Origin: Isoetes taiwanensis
Taxonomy: Eukaryota > Streptophyta > Lycopodiopsida > Isoetales > Isoetaceae
Direction: 5' to 3'
Length of the DNA stretch: 64,000 bases
Assembly: GCA_021234155.1 (NCBI GenBank)
Contig: JAJEKV010000003.1
Span: 16,848,386-16,912,385 of the forward strand
Shown piece by piece: positions 1 to 11,139 of this stretch (positions are counted from its first letter, which is position 1; every line of letters starts with the position of its first letter). Under the pieces are notes generated by a model. It did not search any database. It was not told the DNA's origin and was given only the letters and a program-made list of their open reading frames with translations. The position numbers and the translations under genes are program-made.

Positions 1-2716
1 AGCCACCTTGGCATGTTGGAGCATAAGTGGCATGTTTGAGCCACTTTGGTGTGTTGAAGCCTAGGTGGCTTGTTGGAGCCCGCATGGCATGTTTGAGCCA
101 CCTTGGCATGTTTAAGCCTAGGTGACATGTTGGAGCTTATGTGGCACGTTTGAGCCACCTTAGCATGTTGGAGCCTAGGTGGCATGTTGTGAGCCACCTT
201 GGCATGTTGGAGCTTAGGTGGCATGTTGGAGCCCCCATGGCATGTTTGAGCTACCTTGGCATGTTTGAGCCTAGGTGGCATGTTGGAGCCTAGGTGACAT
301 GTTTCAGCCACCTTTGCATGTTGGAGTCCACGTGGCATGTTTGAGCTTAGGTGGCATGTTGGAGCCTAGGTGGCATGTTTGAGCCACCTTGGTGTGTTGG
401 AGCCTAGGTGTTATGTTGGAGCCCACATGGCATGTTTGAGACACCTTGGCATGTTGGAGCCTAGGTGGCATGTTGGAGCTCGTGTAGCATGTTTGAGCCA
501 CCGTGGCATGTTTGAGCCTAGGCGGCATGTTGGAGCCACCTTGGCATGTTTGAGCCTAGGTCGCATGTTGGAGCCTATGTGGCATGTTGGAGCCTAGGTG
601 GCATGTTGGAGACCATGGCATGTTTGAGCCTAGGTGGCATGTTGGAGCCTAGATGGCATGTTTGAGCCACCTTGGCATGTTGGAGCCACCTTGGCATGTT
701 GGAGCCTAGGTGGCATGTTGGAGCCTAGATGGCATATTTGAGCTCCTTGGCATGTTTGAGCCACCTTGGCATGTTGGATCCTAGGTGGCATGTTTGAGCC
801 ACCTTGGCATGCTTGAGCCTAGGTGGCATGTTGGAGCCAACCTTGGCATGTTGGAGCCTAGGTGGCGTGTTTGAGCCAGCTTGCATGTTGGAGCCTAGGT
901 GGCCTTGGAGCCCACGTGGCATGCTTGAGCCACCTTGGCATGTTTGAGCCACCTTGGCATGTTTAAGCCTAGGTGGCATGTTGGAGCCTACATGGCATGT
1001 TTGAGCCACCTTGGCATGTTGGAGCCTAGGTGGCATGTTTGAGCCACCTTGGTGTGTTGGAGCCTAGGTGGCATGTTGGAGCCCACGTGGCATGTTTGAG
1101 CCACCTTGGCATGTTGGAGCCTAGGTGGCATGTTGGAGCTCGCGTGGCATGTTTGAGCGACCTTGGCATGTTTTAGTCTAGGTGGCATGTTGGAGCCCGC
1201 GTGGCATGTTTGAGCCACCTTGGCATGTTTGATTGAGCCTAGGTGGCATGTTGGAGCCTAGGTGGCACATTTGAGCCACCTTGGCATGTTGGAGCCTAGG
1301 TGGCATGTTGTGAGCCACCTTGGCCTGTTGGAGCCTAGGTGGCATGTTTGAGTCACCTTGACATGTTTGAGCCACATTGGCGTGTTGGAGCCTAGGTGGC
1401 ATGTTGGAGCCCGCGTGGCATGTTTGAGCCACCTTGGCATGTTGGAGCCTAGGTGGTATGTTTGAGCCTAGGTGGCATGTTTGAGCCATCTTGGCATGCT
1501 TGAGCCTATGTCGCATGTTGGAGCCAAGGTGGCATGTTGGAGCCTTTGTGGCATGTTTGAGCCACCTTGGCATGTTGGAGCCGAGGTGGCATGTTGGAGC
1601 CACCTTGGCATGTTGGAGCCTCGGTGGTATGCTGGAGCCTAAGTGGCATGTTTGTGCCACTTTGGCATGTTGGAGCCTAGGTGGCATGTTGGAAACCACG
1701 CGACAAGTTTGAACCTCCTTGGCATGTTTGAGCCACCTTGGCATATTGGAGCCACCTTGACATATTGGAGCCTAGGTGGCATGTTTGAGCCACCTTGGCA
1801 TGTGGAAGCCTAGGTGACATGTTGGAGCCCACGTGCCATCTTTGAGCCACCTTGGCATGTTGGAGCCTAGGTGGCATTGGAGCCCACGTGGCATGTTTGA
1901 GCCACCTTAGCATGTTTAAACCTAGGTGGCATGTTGGAGCCTAGATGGCATGTTTGAGCCACCTTGGCATGTTGGAGACTAGGTGCATGTTTGAGCCACC
2001 TTGGTGTGTTGGAGCCTAGGTGGCATGTTGGTGCCCGCATGGCATGCTTGAGCCACCTTGGCATGTTTGAGTCTAGGTGGCATGTTGGAGCCTAGGTGGC
2101 ATGTTGGAGCCCGCGTGGCATGTTTGAGCCACTTTGGCATATTTGAACCACCTTGGCATGTTTAAGCCTAGGTGGCATGCTGGAGCCTGTATGGCACGTT
2201 TGAGCCACCTTAGCATGTTGGAGCCGAGGTGACATGTTGGAGCCCGTGGCATGTTTGAGCCACCTTGGCATGTTTGAGTCTAGGTGCATGTTGGAGCCTA
2301 GGTGGCACATTTGAGCCACCTTGGCATGTTGGAGCCTAGGTGGCACATTTGAGCCACCTTGGCATGTTGGAGCCTAGGTGGCATGTTGTGAGACACCTTG
2401 GCTTGTTGGAGCCTAGGTGGCATGTTGGAGCCAGTGTGGCATGTTTGAGCTACCTTGGCATGTTTGAGCCTAGGTGGCATGTTGGAGTCTAGGTGACATG
2501 TTTGAGCCACCTTGGCATGTTGGAGCCTAGGTGGTATGTTGGAGCCCACGTGGCATGTTTGAGCCACCTTGGCATGTTGGAGTCTAGGTTGCATGTTGGA
2601 GCCCACATGGCATGTTTGAGCCATCGTGGCATGTTGGGGCCCATGTGGCATATTTGAGCCACCTTGGCATGTTGGAGCCTACATGCCATGTTAGATTGAG
2701 TGTGGCATATTTGAGT
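1..2716. repeat. 19-bp minisatellite array, about 140 units
   Basis: The whole stretch is a degenerate tandem repeat with a 19-bp period. Three unit types recur: type A (GGCATGTTGGAGCCTAGGT), type B (GGCATGTTTGAGCCACCTT) and type C (GGCATGTTGGAGCCCACGT or the CGCGT/CGCAT variants). They often run C-B-A or B-A, so a partial higher-order order is visible. Units vary by substitutions and 1-9 bp indels. Type A contains the palindrome CCTAGG. A B unit followed by an A unit can pair GCCACCT with AGGTGGC. The array begins before the window. Open frames through it encode a 19-residue repeat on the minus strand and similar repeats on the plus strand; they arise because 19 is not a multiple of 3 and the unit lacks stops, so I do not call them genes. 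Confidence 0.97.
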
Positions 2717-2954
2717 CCTTGAAGAAATGCCTATATGATGCCAAACCAGTGCCTATCTTTGGTTCTTCGTATCGTCGTGTCTTCTACAAGTTGCCAGGTG
2801 ATGGATGTCTTCAAGTTTCACGCTCTACAAGCTCACACACACACACATGTATGAAGTCAAATCCTAGTGAGTGTGTCAAGCATGCATACATCACTTCTAC
2901 CCCGCCATTTTGTGGCAGTAATGGCATGTGGACAACTTGGTCATACATGCATTC
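2717..2954. other. No recognisable gene; flank of the minisatellite
   Basis: Unique-looking sequence after the last 19-bp unit, with a short (CA)n run near 2836. A 79-codon open frame crosses it but has no recognisable motif. Confidence 0.5.
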
Positions 2955-3180
2955 TTAGAAAACCATAAAAAACCACACCTCAAAAAAACACTACCTTAAA
3001 AAATAACACCTTCAAAAAAAACATCCCTTCAAAAAACTATACCGCCCGAGAAAACAACACATCCTTAAAAAAGAGACTACATCTTCTTAAGAAACCACAT
3101 ATTCTTAAAAAAAAAAAATGGCTCCCTAAGAAAAACTACAGCACATCCATGAAAAACCACACCTCCATATAACTATGTGT
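2955..3180. repeat. A-rich degenerate tandem tract
   Basis: Imperfect repeats of roughly 15-20 bp made of an A-run followed by ACCACACCTC-like or AACATCCTT-like sequence. Strongly strand-asymmetric (A and C on the + strand, almost no G). About 90 bp of unassigned sequence separates it from gypsy copy 1. Confidence 0.6.
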
Positions 3181-3268
3181 AGGCTTTTTTTCAAATCTTC
3201 AAAAAAACAATCCTTGTTTTGTTTTTACTGTTGTTTTCAGCCGTGGACCAAATGTTGGGGTTGTGGGG

Positions 3269-3914
3269 GAATGCACCATTTCCAATGGCAAGAAAAAGGT
3301 AACATTATACAACAAGGTAGGTGCATTTGAGGCCCTAAATTTCATTGAAGAAGAGATGTTGTTGTCAAACCCATGTGGAGAATTTGAATTAAATGCAAAC
3401 AATCAAGTATCCAACTTGGAACTCCCCATTCAGCTAGCATTGCCTAAACAAGATATTTTTGCTTACTTATGCTTTGATGGTGGTGTTTCCAAGAGACTAA
3501 GTGTGGCCTCGGTTGCTTGCAAAAGTAGGCAGAATTTATCCTAATACCACCTCAAACATGGCAGAATACAAAGCCTTGATAGCAGATCTCCAAGAGGCAA
3601 AGAATTTGAATATTAATGAAATTGTTATTTTTGGAGATTTTCAACTTGTTTGCAGGCAAATATTGGGTGAGTATCAAGCTAAGAATGAAGACATGATCTT
3701 GCTTAGAGATGAAGCTATGCATGAATTAAAGAATTTCAAAACTTGGAGGCTCTGTCATGTGCCAAGGGAGCAGAATGGTGAGGCTGAAGTACTCTGCAAA
3801 AGTGTCCTTCTTGAACACTTAGCTGAAGGAACAATTCAGGAGGAAGAACTAGAGAAGAAAGACCTGCAACAACTCTATCCTATTCTGGTAATCAATGCTA
3901 GTGAAGAAAAATAG
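3269..3914 (+). pseudogene. Gypsy copy 1: spacer plus N-terminal (additional) RNase H
   Basis: After a GECTISNGKKKV spacer shared by all copies comes FDGGVSKRL, a frame change near 3520, then NMAEYKALI, FGDFQLV, VPREQNGEAEVL. This is the plant/archaeal-type RNase HI fold with its four acidic positions (D of DGG, E of AEY, D of GDS, D of EAD). In this copy GDS is GDF and the last D is E. About a dozen codons after the DGG strand, seen in copy 2, are missing. The domain sits directly upstream of RT, which is unusual. It ends at a TAG just before the RT frame opens. Confidence 0.85.
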
Positions 3915-3918
3915 GTAA

Positions 3919-5005
3919 ATGGAATCAAAGAAAGGTTTAGACAGAGTTCTATATGTTGGATATTTGCTCAAAGAAGAAGATAACACCTTTGTCACTAATT
4001 TCTTTGATGATTGGAAGGATATTTTTGCTTGGGACTATGATGAACTGGTTGGTATTGATAGAAGTATTTGTGAGTTTGAGATAAAGATTAAAGAAGGTAT
4101 GAAACCTGTGGTACAAAAACTCAGAAGAATTAATGCATCCTTGCTAGGCCTAATTAAAGAGGAGTTGTATAAAATGAAGGATGCAATTGTGATTGCAGAA
4201 ATTGTGAACCCTGAATGGCTATCTTGCATTGTCCCTGTAGAAAAGAAAAATAAAACCGTCAGGATCTGCATTGACTATAGAGACCTAAATAAAGCTACCA
4301 TCAAAGATTGCTACCCTTTACCATTTTTAGAGGAAGTCTTGCATGTTGTTGCAGGTAATGACATATATTCTTTCTTGGATGGTTTCTCAAGTTTCAACCA
4401 AATAAGCATAAAGGAGGAGGATCAGCCAAAGACCTCATTCATTACACCATGGGGAACATTTGTCATGGATGCCCTTTGGACTAATGAATGCATCTGCAAC
4501 TTTCCAAAGAGCTATGGACACAATTTTCAAAGACATGCCTGCTAATGCTTTTTGTGTGCTTAAATCCAAAAAAAATGTGTTTTCTTGTGTTCAAAAAGAG
4601 AACTGCTTGGACATGTTGTGTCTACAAGAAGGCATTCAAGTGGCTGAAACTAAGGTTGAGGCTTTGGAAAAGTTAGCACCTCCCAAAACACTCAAACAGG
4701 TAAAAAGCTTTATGGGAATGACTAGTTTTTTGAGAATGTATGTCCCCCACTTCTCGCACACTATGAATCCAATTTCTAACCTCACAAAGGTTGGAAAGTT
4801 TTCCAAAAATGAAAGCAAGCATATTCTGGTTGATTGGAATGAAGAGTGTCAGGAATCTTTTGACAAAATCATTAATGCCATTGTTGCTTTACTACAAGAG
4901 GACCATGTTATTGCTTTTGCTAGCAAAATGTGGTCTGACATTGAGCTAAGATATCCTAGACTGGAAAAGAGTGCAGCAACTCTCATGTTTTTGATAGAGA
5001 GGTAG
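3919..5005 (+). pseudogene. Gypsy copy 1: reverse transcriptase and canonical RNase H, with deletions
   Basis: RT begins with the conserved KKGLDRVLYVG and continues through NPEWLSCIVPVEKKN, CIDYRDLNKAT, YSFLDGFSSFNQ and KTSFITPWGTF. A frame change follows near 4465 (FVMDALW in one frame, MPFGLMNASATFQRAM in the other). The catalytic FLDDL segment is deleted, together with about 30 downstream codons, compared with copies 2 and 3. The canonical RNase H also lacks about 30 codons around its first strand. RT therefore cannot be active. The frame closes after FLIER. Confidence 0.9.
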
Positions 5006-5034
5006 GGATATTAAACAACCAAATTCAAGTTTTT

Positions 5035-6387
5035 ATGAGGCAAAATCCTTTCTCACTCCTTTTTGCAAAGAAACAACCTAAAGCAAAGTTGTGTAGATGG
5101 GCCTGTAAAGTTCAGACTTGTAATATTACTGTCAAAGTGGTTGATTTAGTGGAAAATCCCAGTGCATATCTGCCTTATATTCTATTTGAACACGAGGATC
5201 AAGATGGTTTGAATGATGTTGATTTTGTTACTAACTTGGTTACTTTTCATGCAAGAGACTTAGACTGGCAATGTGAGATCAGAAATTATCTTGTAAACAA
5301 TGAAGTGCCAAAGAATTTGAGCAGCAGTCAAGAAAGGAGATTTAAAGATAAGTGCAAAAAAATCAGGCTCATTGAGGATGTATTGTGCAAGGTTGACAAG
5401 GAGGGAGTATTGCTGAGATGTGTTGATGATGAAGAGGCTAGAATGATTATTGAAGCGTGCCATGAAGGAATATGTGGAGGACATTTTGCTGCTGATACAA
5501 CTGCAAAAAAAAAACTTGAGGTCATGGTATTTTTGGCCTACCCTTTTCAAAGACTGTTATAATGTTATAAAATGCTGCCATAAATGCCAAATCTTTGGTA
5601 GAAGAACCTTACAACCAGCTCCCCTCACTACTATAACCTCCCCTGGGCCTTTTGAAACATGGGGTTTAGATTTCATAGGCCCAATAGATCCACCTTCCTC
5701 AGCTCAACACCAATTTATACTTGTAGCCACAGATTACTTCATTAAGTGGGCTGAAGCAATTCCCTTGAGAGAAGCAAATGCCTATGCTACTGCAAGATTT
5801 CTCCATGAAAACATTTGTGCCAGATTTGGAATTCCTTTTAAGATTGTCTCTGATAGAGGAAGTCAGTTTATCAATCAAACAATTGTATTATTGCTAGCTA
5901 TCCTGAAGGTCAAACACACCAAAAGCTCTCTTATTACCCTCAAGGCAATGGTCAAGCAGAGTCAACCAACAAAGTTCTCAAGTCAATCCTGAAAAAGACT
6001 ATCAGCATTTCAAAGAAAGATTGGCACCTAAAACTCCATGATGCACTTTGGGCCTATAGAACCACAATTAAAGCATCCACAAAACACACACCTTTTAGTT
6101 TGGTTTATGGCATAGAGTCAGTAGTGCCTATTGAATTGGAATTTCCTTCACTCAGATTGGCATACCAGATAAATCTAGAAATGGATGAGGCTTTAAAGGA
6201 AAGATGTTTGAGATTGATGCAGCTTGAAGAGCACAGGTATGAGGCAGAGAATGCTGTTATGATCAGAAAGGCCAAGGACATTGCAGCTTTCAAAGCTGCT
6301 CACAAACTTCAAGGTACTCTGAAGACAGATGATCAAGCAGCAAGAAAAGGGGCTGGGAGACTAACTTGTTCTTTTAGTTTGGCATAA
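5035..6387 (+). pseudogene. Gypsy copy 1: linker and integrase
   Basis: After a linker containing LPYILFEHEDQDGLNDV comes the integrase zinc-binding region (ACHEGICGGHFAADTT ... CCHKCQIFG, an HHCC arrangement). A frame change follows near 5520. The catalytic core shows the three acidic residues in GLDFIGPIDPP, SDRGSQF and a GQAEST-type motif near 5950. The C-terminal part is split again near 5930-6100 and then lost after HKLQGTLK, before the LKWNKARED module present in the other copies. Non-functional. Confidence 0.88.
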
Positions 6388-6549
6388 TGTTGCCATGCTA
6401 TGGTAGCATCGAAGAGCAAGGCACATTTCTCATACTTAATGCTCACACTTTGATCTGAATTTAGAGACATAAGGAGAATTCATACTTGCACACTTTGAAG
6501 ACTTGAAGAGCAAGGTGAGGACATTTGACTAAGGTCACACAAGCAATGC
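6388..6549 (+). repeat. Gypsy family LTR, 5' end only (3' LTR of copy 1)
   Basis: Begins TGTTGCCATGC, matching the LTR starts at 16608 and 45004, preceded by the same GGGGCTGGGAGAC polypurine-like tract and TTTAGTTTGGCAT spacer. Homology to the 16608 LTR stops near CACACAAGC, where the next element begins. Confidence 0.8.
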
Positions 6550-8739
6550 ACCCTCAGGGGCATGAGGCACTGTGGGTGTACTCGATCAAGGGGGATCATG
6601 TACAAGGTAGCACTTGATCATGGGCAATGATAGGATCATCTTAAATGGTCCTTAAGCTCAAATACTTATGGGGCCATGATCGAGTGCAAGGTAGTAGGGT
6701 AACCTTGAGCTAGTAGTTCGGCTCAAGGAGGTAATTAGGGGGGTGGTCACCTAAAACCACAAACTTATTAACTAAACTAACGCAATGTGCTACTCGTGCA
6801 GGCCAGTGATAGGGGAGCATTGATGACGAGGGCATTATGTGGAGATGGGGAGCCATGATTTAGACTTAAATTATGAACCCTAATCACTTTTGTGATAACG
6901 TTTTGAATTATTACAATGAGTAAACTTGTTAAGGCTATATAATTTTGTATAGGTACAAATATAGCCTATACTACACGATAACTGTTTAATAGGACGTTGA
7001 TCATTTAAGTAAAGTCGAAGTTGTATGTTTATGTTGTTTTGCAGGATTGCTGTAGGTTCGTCACCTTAGCGTAATGCTGAGGACAACATTATCCTAAGGG
7101 GGGGAGAATGTGACGTTCCAGGGAAATATACAACATAAATACGTATATTTCTGGGTCCATCACTATACAAGTCTACCTTCGTAGCCTTGTATACCTTAGG
7201 AAGTGGCATGGGTGCATATCTAAGTTAAGTATATAACTTAGATAACCTTAGGATAAGGCCCATTTTCCATGTGGCCTTATCCTATTGGGCAGCCGCCATA
7301 CGGCCATGTCCCATTGGAGCCACGTGGCATCACATGTGGACCCTAACCTATATTAACCTAAATCCTAAACCTAGGCCTCTTTTTCTGGCCCCAACACCCT
7401 GGGAACCTTCTTCGCACTTGAAAATCCGTTTCGAACGTCGTTTGCTGTGGCATAGCCTAGTGCAGCAGCCCCCAGAGTGTGTGCACGATCTTGGAGCAAG
7501 TGCTACTTCGACCACTTCGAGGACCATGGAGATGCCAGAAATAGGAGGGAGCTCTTCGGGAGCAGGTATTTGGAGTAGAGTTCCTTGTAGTTCATCTTGA
7601 AGTTAGCACTCCAGACGAGTTAGTATTTCGTAGCTAGTAGAGCCATCCTAGAACCCTTATTCAACATCTTGAACCCTAATCAAGGAATCCTAACTATAAG
7701 CTAGATATGTATGATTAGGTTAGATGTTATTCTGTTGATTATCATGTTATGAAGTTATGTAATGATGGTTGATCATGTTTGCTCCTCTTGTATTGGGAAG
7801 AGGGGTAGAGACCTAGTAGCCATTATTTAGTAATGCTCCTAGTTAGACCCTTTAGTTCCTATTATATTGCGGCCTGTGCACAGGAACCCACCGGGCTACG
7901 GGGCTATGATATGACTCAGCACTACATAACGTGGCTAGAGGCGAGACGGAGGGAGGGTCCCTGCTGAGCGCGGCTACTGGGGACCCCATAGTGGGCTAGG
8001 CTTATGGCCGGTCACTTCGAGTGGGCCGGGCATGGGTCCAACACCTCCTGGGGCAATGGTGTCGCCCTACCTCTCAAGAGCTGCAGGTGATGGCCTGGCT
8101 CTTGTTTTGGGGGATTAAGTCGGGGATGAATCGTGTGTCGCCGTGATTCTCTAGCCGCCCGTGGAACCTCTAGACCCCGGGAGGGGGAGATGCAACTATT
8201 CTTGCCTCGACGGATCGGGGAGATACAACCCAGAGTAGTCTCGATGGGTGATGCCATGGGATTGCGTATCCGGAAGGCTAGTCATGCCAGAGCCCGATCT
8301 GCAAGGTGCGCACAGGAGGGGCGGATGGAGTGGTCAACCCTAGCCATTGTCTCAAGCCAGCCCCACCATTGTTATGATGCGGTCTGCTCTATCTTGACGC
8401 CTGGCCGTCAGTCTACTTTCCCCATGAGTTTGAGCTCGAGGTAGGGGCTCTCGTGTTTTATGGCATATATTTATCTCTGTTGTAGTTATGGACATGTGGA
8501 TGGGCTACCCTTCGAGGTAGTGGGACGTATTGCTATTGCTAGTACTGACGTTGTCATGCTTCCGCTGATATAGGAGCCCATATGGGAAAGATGCGCAAGA
8601 CACCTTCGTGTCCCCTTCCCGCACTAGGGGTACCCCAGAGTGGGGGATAGATGGAGGGCCCGTGCGGTCGAAGGACCGGATAGATGATTTCCTGCGAAGT
8701 GTACGGTCGGGCGCCGTATACTTTGTAGGGAGCGTCACA
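6550..8739 (+). mobile_element. 3' end of a chromovirus-like gypsy element (internal tail plus LTR)
   Basis: A second retrotransposon family. 6550-7095 is non-coding internal sequence, followed by the polypurine tract AAGGGGGGGAGAA (7096-7108) and an LTR. The polypurine tract joined to TGTGACG is typical of plant chromoviruses (Tekay/Del-like), which is knowledge-based inference because no coding domain remains. No 5' LTR is seen. It separates the LTR start at 6388 from the LTR remnant at 8740. Confidence 0.7.
7109..8739 (+). repeat. LTR of the chromovirus-like element (1,631 bp)
   Basis: Bounded by a perfect 7-bp inverted pair, TGTGACG at the left and CGTCACA at the right, the standard TG...CA form. 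A polypurine tract precedes it directly. The second half is clearly more GC-rich than the surrounding DNA. The flank from 8740 is again gypsy-family LTR, so the right edge is exact. Short open frames in it have no recognisable motif. Confidence 0.8.
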
Positions 8740-9682
8740 ATTTGTGTGAATTACCTGACTGTATAACTTGTTTCATCTTGTGCCCAAGACATCGAGCTTG
8801 GGATTATTACTGCCTGCTGTGTGATCCTCAGCTGAATGAAAATCCGACCCTTGGTGACATATTTGTGAATATTTTCTGTTGCCTTTGTGTTTGGCATCAT
8901 GAGTGCATAACACTTGATCCTTGCATTTTAGCATAAAAAACGGGGATAGCAAAAGTGTTGCATGTAAGCAAATATAGTATAGGTTTATGTCAATTAAAGT
9001 ACTTGCATAATCCTCTGATAGAAATTTGAATTTGCACGACCAGATCATTACTCTACTCTCATCAGTCGATATTTACACCTAGCTTGAGTAATTTGCATCC
9101 TCTTACTTGCATAAGCATTGGCAGCATTGATATTACTTTAAAAAACAAAAAAAGTTTATTCAAGCATCAAGCAATTCAAGATTTGCCTGTTGTTCATAGT
9201 TTATGACAGTCTGTCAAGCAAAAAATCAAATTTCCAGAAAACTTTGCACATCTTTATGCAAAGAGCATGATCAACCATTGTGTGCAGACATACTAGAGAG
9301 GGATTCAAGCATCAAATCCCAAAAAGGAGCTGCCTTTATTGAGTTAGAAAATTTTACTCTCTGCCAGAGATATTGACCAAATTTTGACCTGGTCAAGAAT
9401 GCATTTTTGAGTGGCTTGCTCTAATCAAAATCTATTTGACTTCGTACCCAATATCCTTCAAGGTCTTGAGTAGCCTTATCATCAAAAATCATGAGTAAAC
9501 TCGCTCTGGTTTGCATCTGGCATCTATTCTTGCAAGGCAGATTTTTTTCTCTTTAGGGAAAGTGGTTCATAATCATTGTTTGAGCATTCTGCTTGGAACT
9601 TTTCACTCAGAGTGATTGCCTTAAGCAACCTGGAGGTTCTAAACCACTGAGGTTGAAGGTTTTGCCTGGAACACCTTCAACA
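8740..9682 (+). repeat. Gypsy copy 2 5' LTR, 3' portion only
   Basis: Homologous to 18767-19700 from ATTTGTGTGAATTA up to the terminal ACCTTCAACA. The upstream half of the LTR is missing at the junction with the chromovirus LTR. The end carries GGTTGC/GCAACC-like and GTTGAAGGT/ACCTTCAAC inverted pairs seen in all LTR copies. Directly downstream, TTTTGGAGGTTCTACC is at the primer-binding position. Confidence 0.88.
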
Positions 9683-9724
9683 TTTTGGAGGTTCTACCAA
9701 GATTATTTCCTGGAATTCGAACTC

Positions 9725-11139
9725 ATGGCTCCCAGGAGAACTAATGAAGCATCTGAGCATGCTGAAGCACAAGAAAATCATGAAGCCTCTGCTCCAGCAC
9801 CAGGAGTAAGTATACAAGCAAATACAGGTATGCCTTTCCATTACTTCGAGTTGAATGTGTCAATTCCTGTTCCTACTTTTGATCCAAGCATGAATGCTAA
9901 CAATTATCTGAAGACCTTTGAAGAGTACTATCAGGAATATGGACACAAGAAAGGTTGTAAGTTCTCTGAGTTTAAAAAGTGTTTCAAAAATGATGAGGTC
10001 AGGGCTTGGCTTGATTATGTTATGAGCTTAGGAGCTAATTCACGGGATGAATTAGTCAAGAAATTCTTGGCAAGATTTGGTAAACTATTAGATCCTCAGG
10101 ATTTGATTTTTGAGCTACAAACCTTTCATATTAAACGTGGTGAGACTGTGCATCAATATGTGGAGAGATTTAATCTTTATCTTGTTAAGTGTCAAATTAA
10201 CCAGGTTCCAAACCATACCTTACATCTTGTAGCATCATTTATCAAAGGTCTGAGCAGTAGACCAAGAGTACACAGGAAGATGCTCAAGATCCAAAACAAG
10301 AAGGGTTTGATACAATACATAAGGCTTTTACTAAGGCCACTAAAATTGTAGATATGATTTCTTACCTACCTGATGATATGCACTCACCTCATGACCCTTT
10401 CTTTCCAGATTATGAGCAGGAATATATGGGACTAGGACCTGTAACAGTCTATGTTGTCCAAAAGGAAAAAAAGAAGTCAAAAGTGGAGGATGTTGAAGGT
10501 CCTGTAGCAGATGTGAGAGCTGAAATAACCAAAGTATTTAAGGCCTTAGTTGAGGTGACCAAACAACTTCAAGAGATGAAGAACTCTAGACCTGAGAAAA
10601 GAATTTATCCACCTTGCGCTCACTGTTCAAGAAACACTCATTCCTCTGATTACTGCTGGTATAGGCCTTGTACAAAGTGTGGTAAAAGAGGGCATTTTGG
10701 TAAGGAATGCCCTGTATGTGCATTTTGCAAAGTAGTAGGACATTATGAGGATAGATGTAGTGTAAAAGAGTATTTTGCTAGGCAGGAAAAATCTAAGCTT
10801 AATGAGCAAAATGCTTCCATTAGATTTGTGCAGGAAATTGAAGAACAGGAGGAAATCATGGCTGTGCACACAAGAGGTATGAACAATGCAAAGGAGAAAG
10901 AGCCAACACAAGCCAATGAGGATGTCAATGTTGTAAGACACAGAGAAATCAAGCAAAACATGGTTGTATCTCCTCCCACTGTTCAGAAATATTTGAAGAA
11001 AGATAAAGAAAGTGAGGAGAAGGTTGTTGCAGCTAACTTTGTTGTTGTTGCTTTTGAAGGGATAGAGGAGAAATCAGACATTTATGATTTGCTTTTGGGG
11101 AGGAAGTGGTCGTCTACAGTTGATGCCAGGCCTGTGTAG
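9725..11139 (+). pseudogene. Gypsy copy 2: GAG with three CCHC knuckles, protease mostly deleted
   Basis: Start chosen at ATG 9725 (MAPRRTNEAS), 43 nt after the LTR and equivalent to 47379 in copy 3. The capsid-like region contains YLKTFEEYYQEYG, KCFKNDEVRAWLDYV and RGETVHQYVERFNLYL, typical of retrotransposon GAG. One frameshift lies near 10265. Three consecutive zinc knuckles follow, each C-x2-C-x4-H-x4-C: CAHCSRNTHSSDYC, CTKCGKRGHFGKEC and CAFCKVVGHYEDRC. The protease active-site segment present in copy 3 is absent: KYLKKDKESEE joins directly to VVAANFVVVAFEG, the protease tail. The frame ends at TAG 11137. Confidence 0.9.

Larger units (their letters stand above)
3269..6549 (+). mobile_element. 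Ty3/gypsy LTR retrotransposon copy 1 (5' truncated)
   Basis: Starts abruptly in the protease/RNase H spacer, so GAG, the protease core and the 5' LTR are missing. It then carries RNase H, RT, a broken canonical RNase H, integrase and the first about 160 bp of the 3' LTR, all homologous to copies 2 and 3 in this window. The 3' LTR stops at about 6549 where unrelated DNA begins. The reading frame is broken repeatedly, so the copy is dead. Copy 2 begins downstream after another LTR piece, so copies 1 and 2 may once have been a tandem element sharing a middle LTR; this is inference. Confidence 0.9.

Noticed and set aside
304-2689. Many 60-190 codon frames encoding MPPRLQHAKVAQTCHLGSN-like repeats
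   Set aside because: They are by-products of the 19-bp tandem repeat: overlapping frames on both strands, broken by every indel, no start context or conserved domain.
1-2716. CRISPR-like array
   Set aside because: There are no unique spacers; units are contiguous 19-bp variants in a plant-type genome.
9683-9702. Self-priming of reverse transcription from the LTR end
   Set aside because: The GGAGGTTCTA copy inside the LTR is in the same orientation as the primer-binding region, so the two cannot base-pair.
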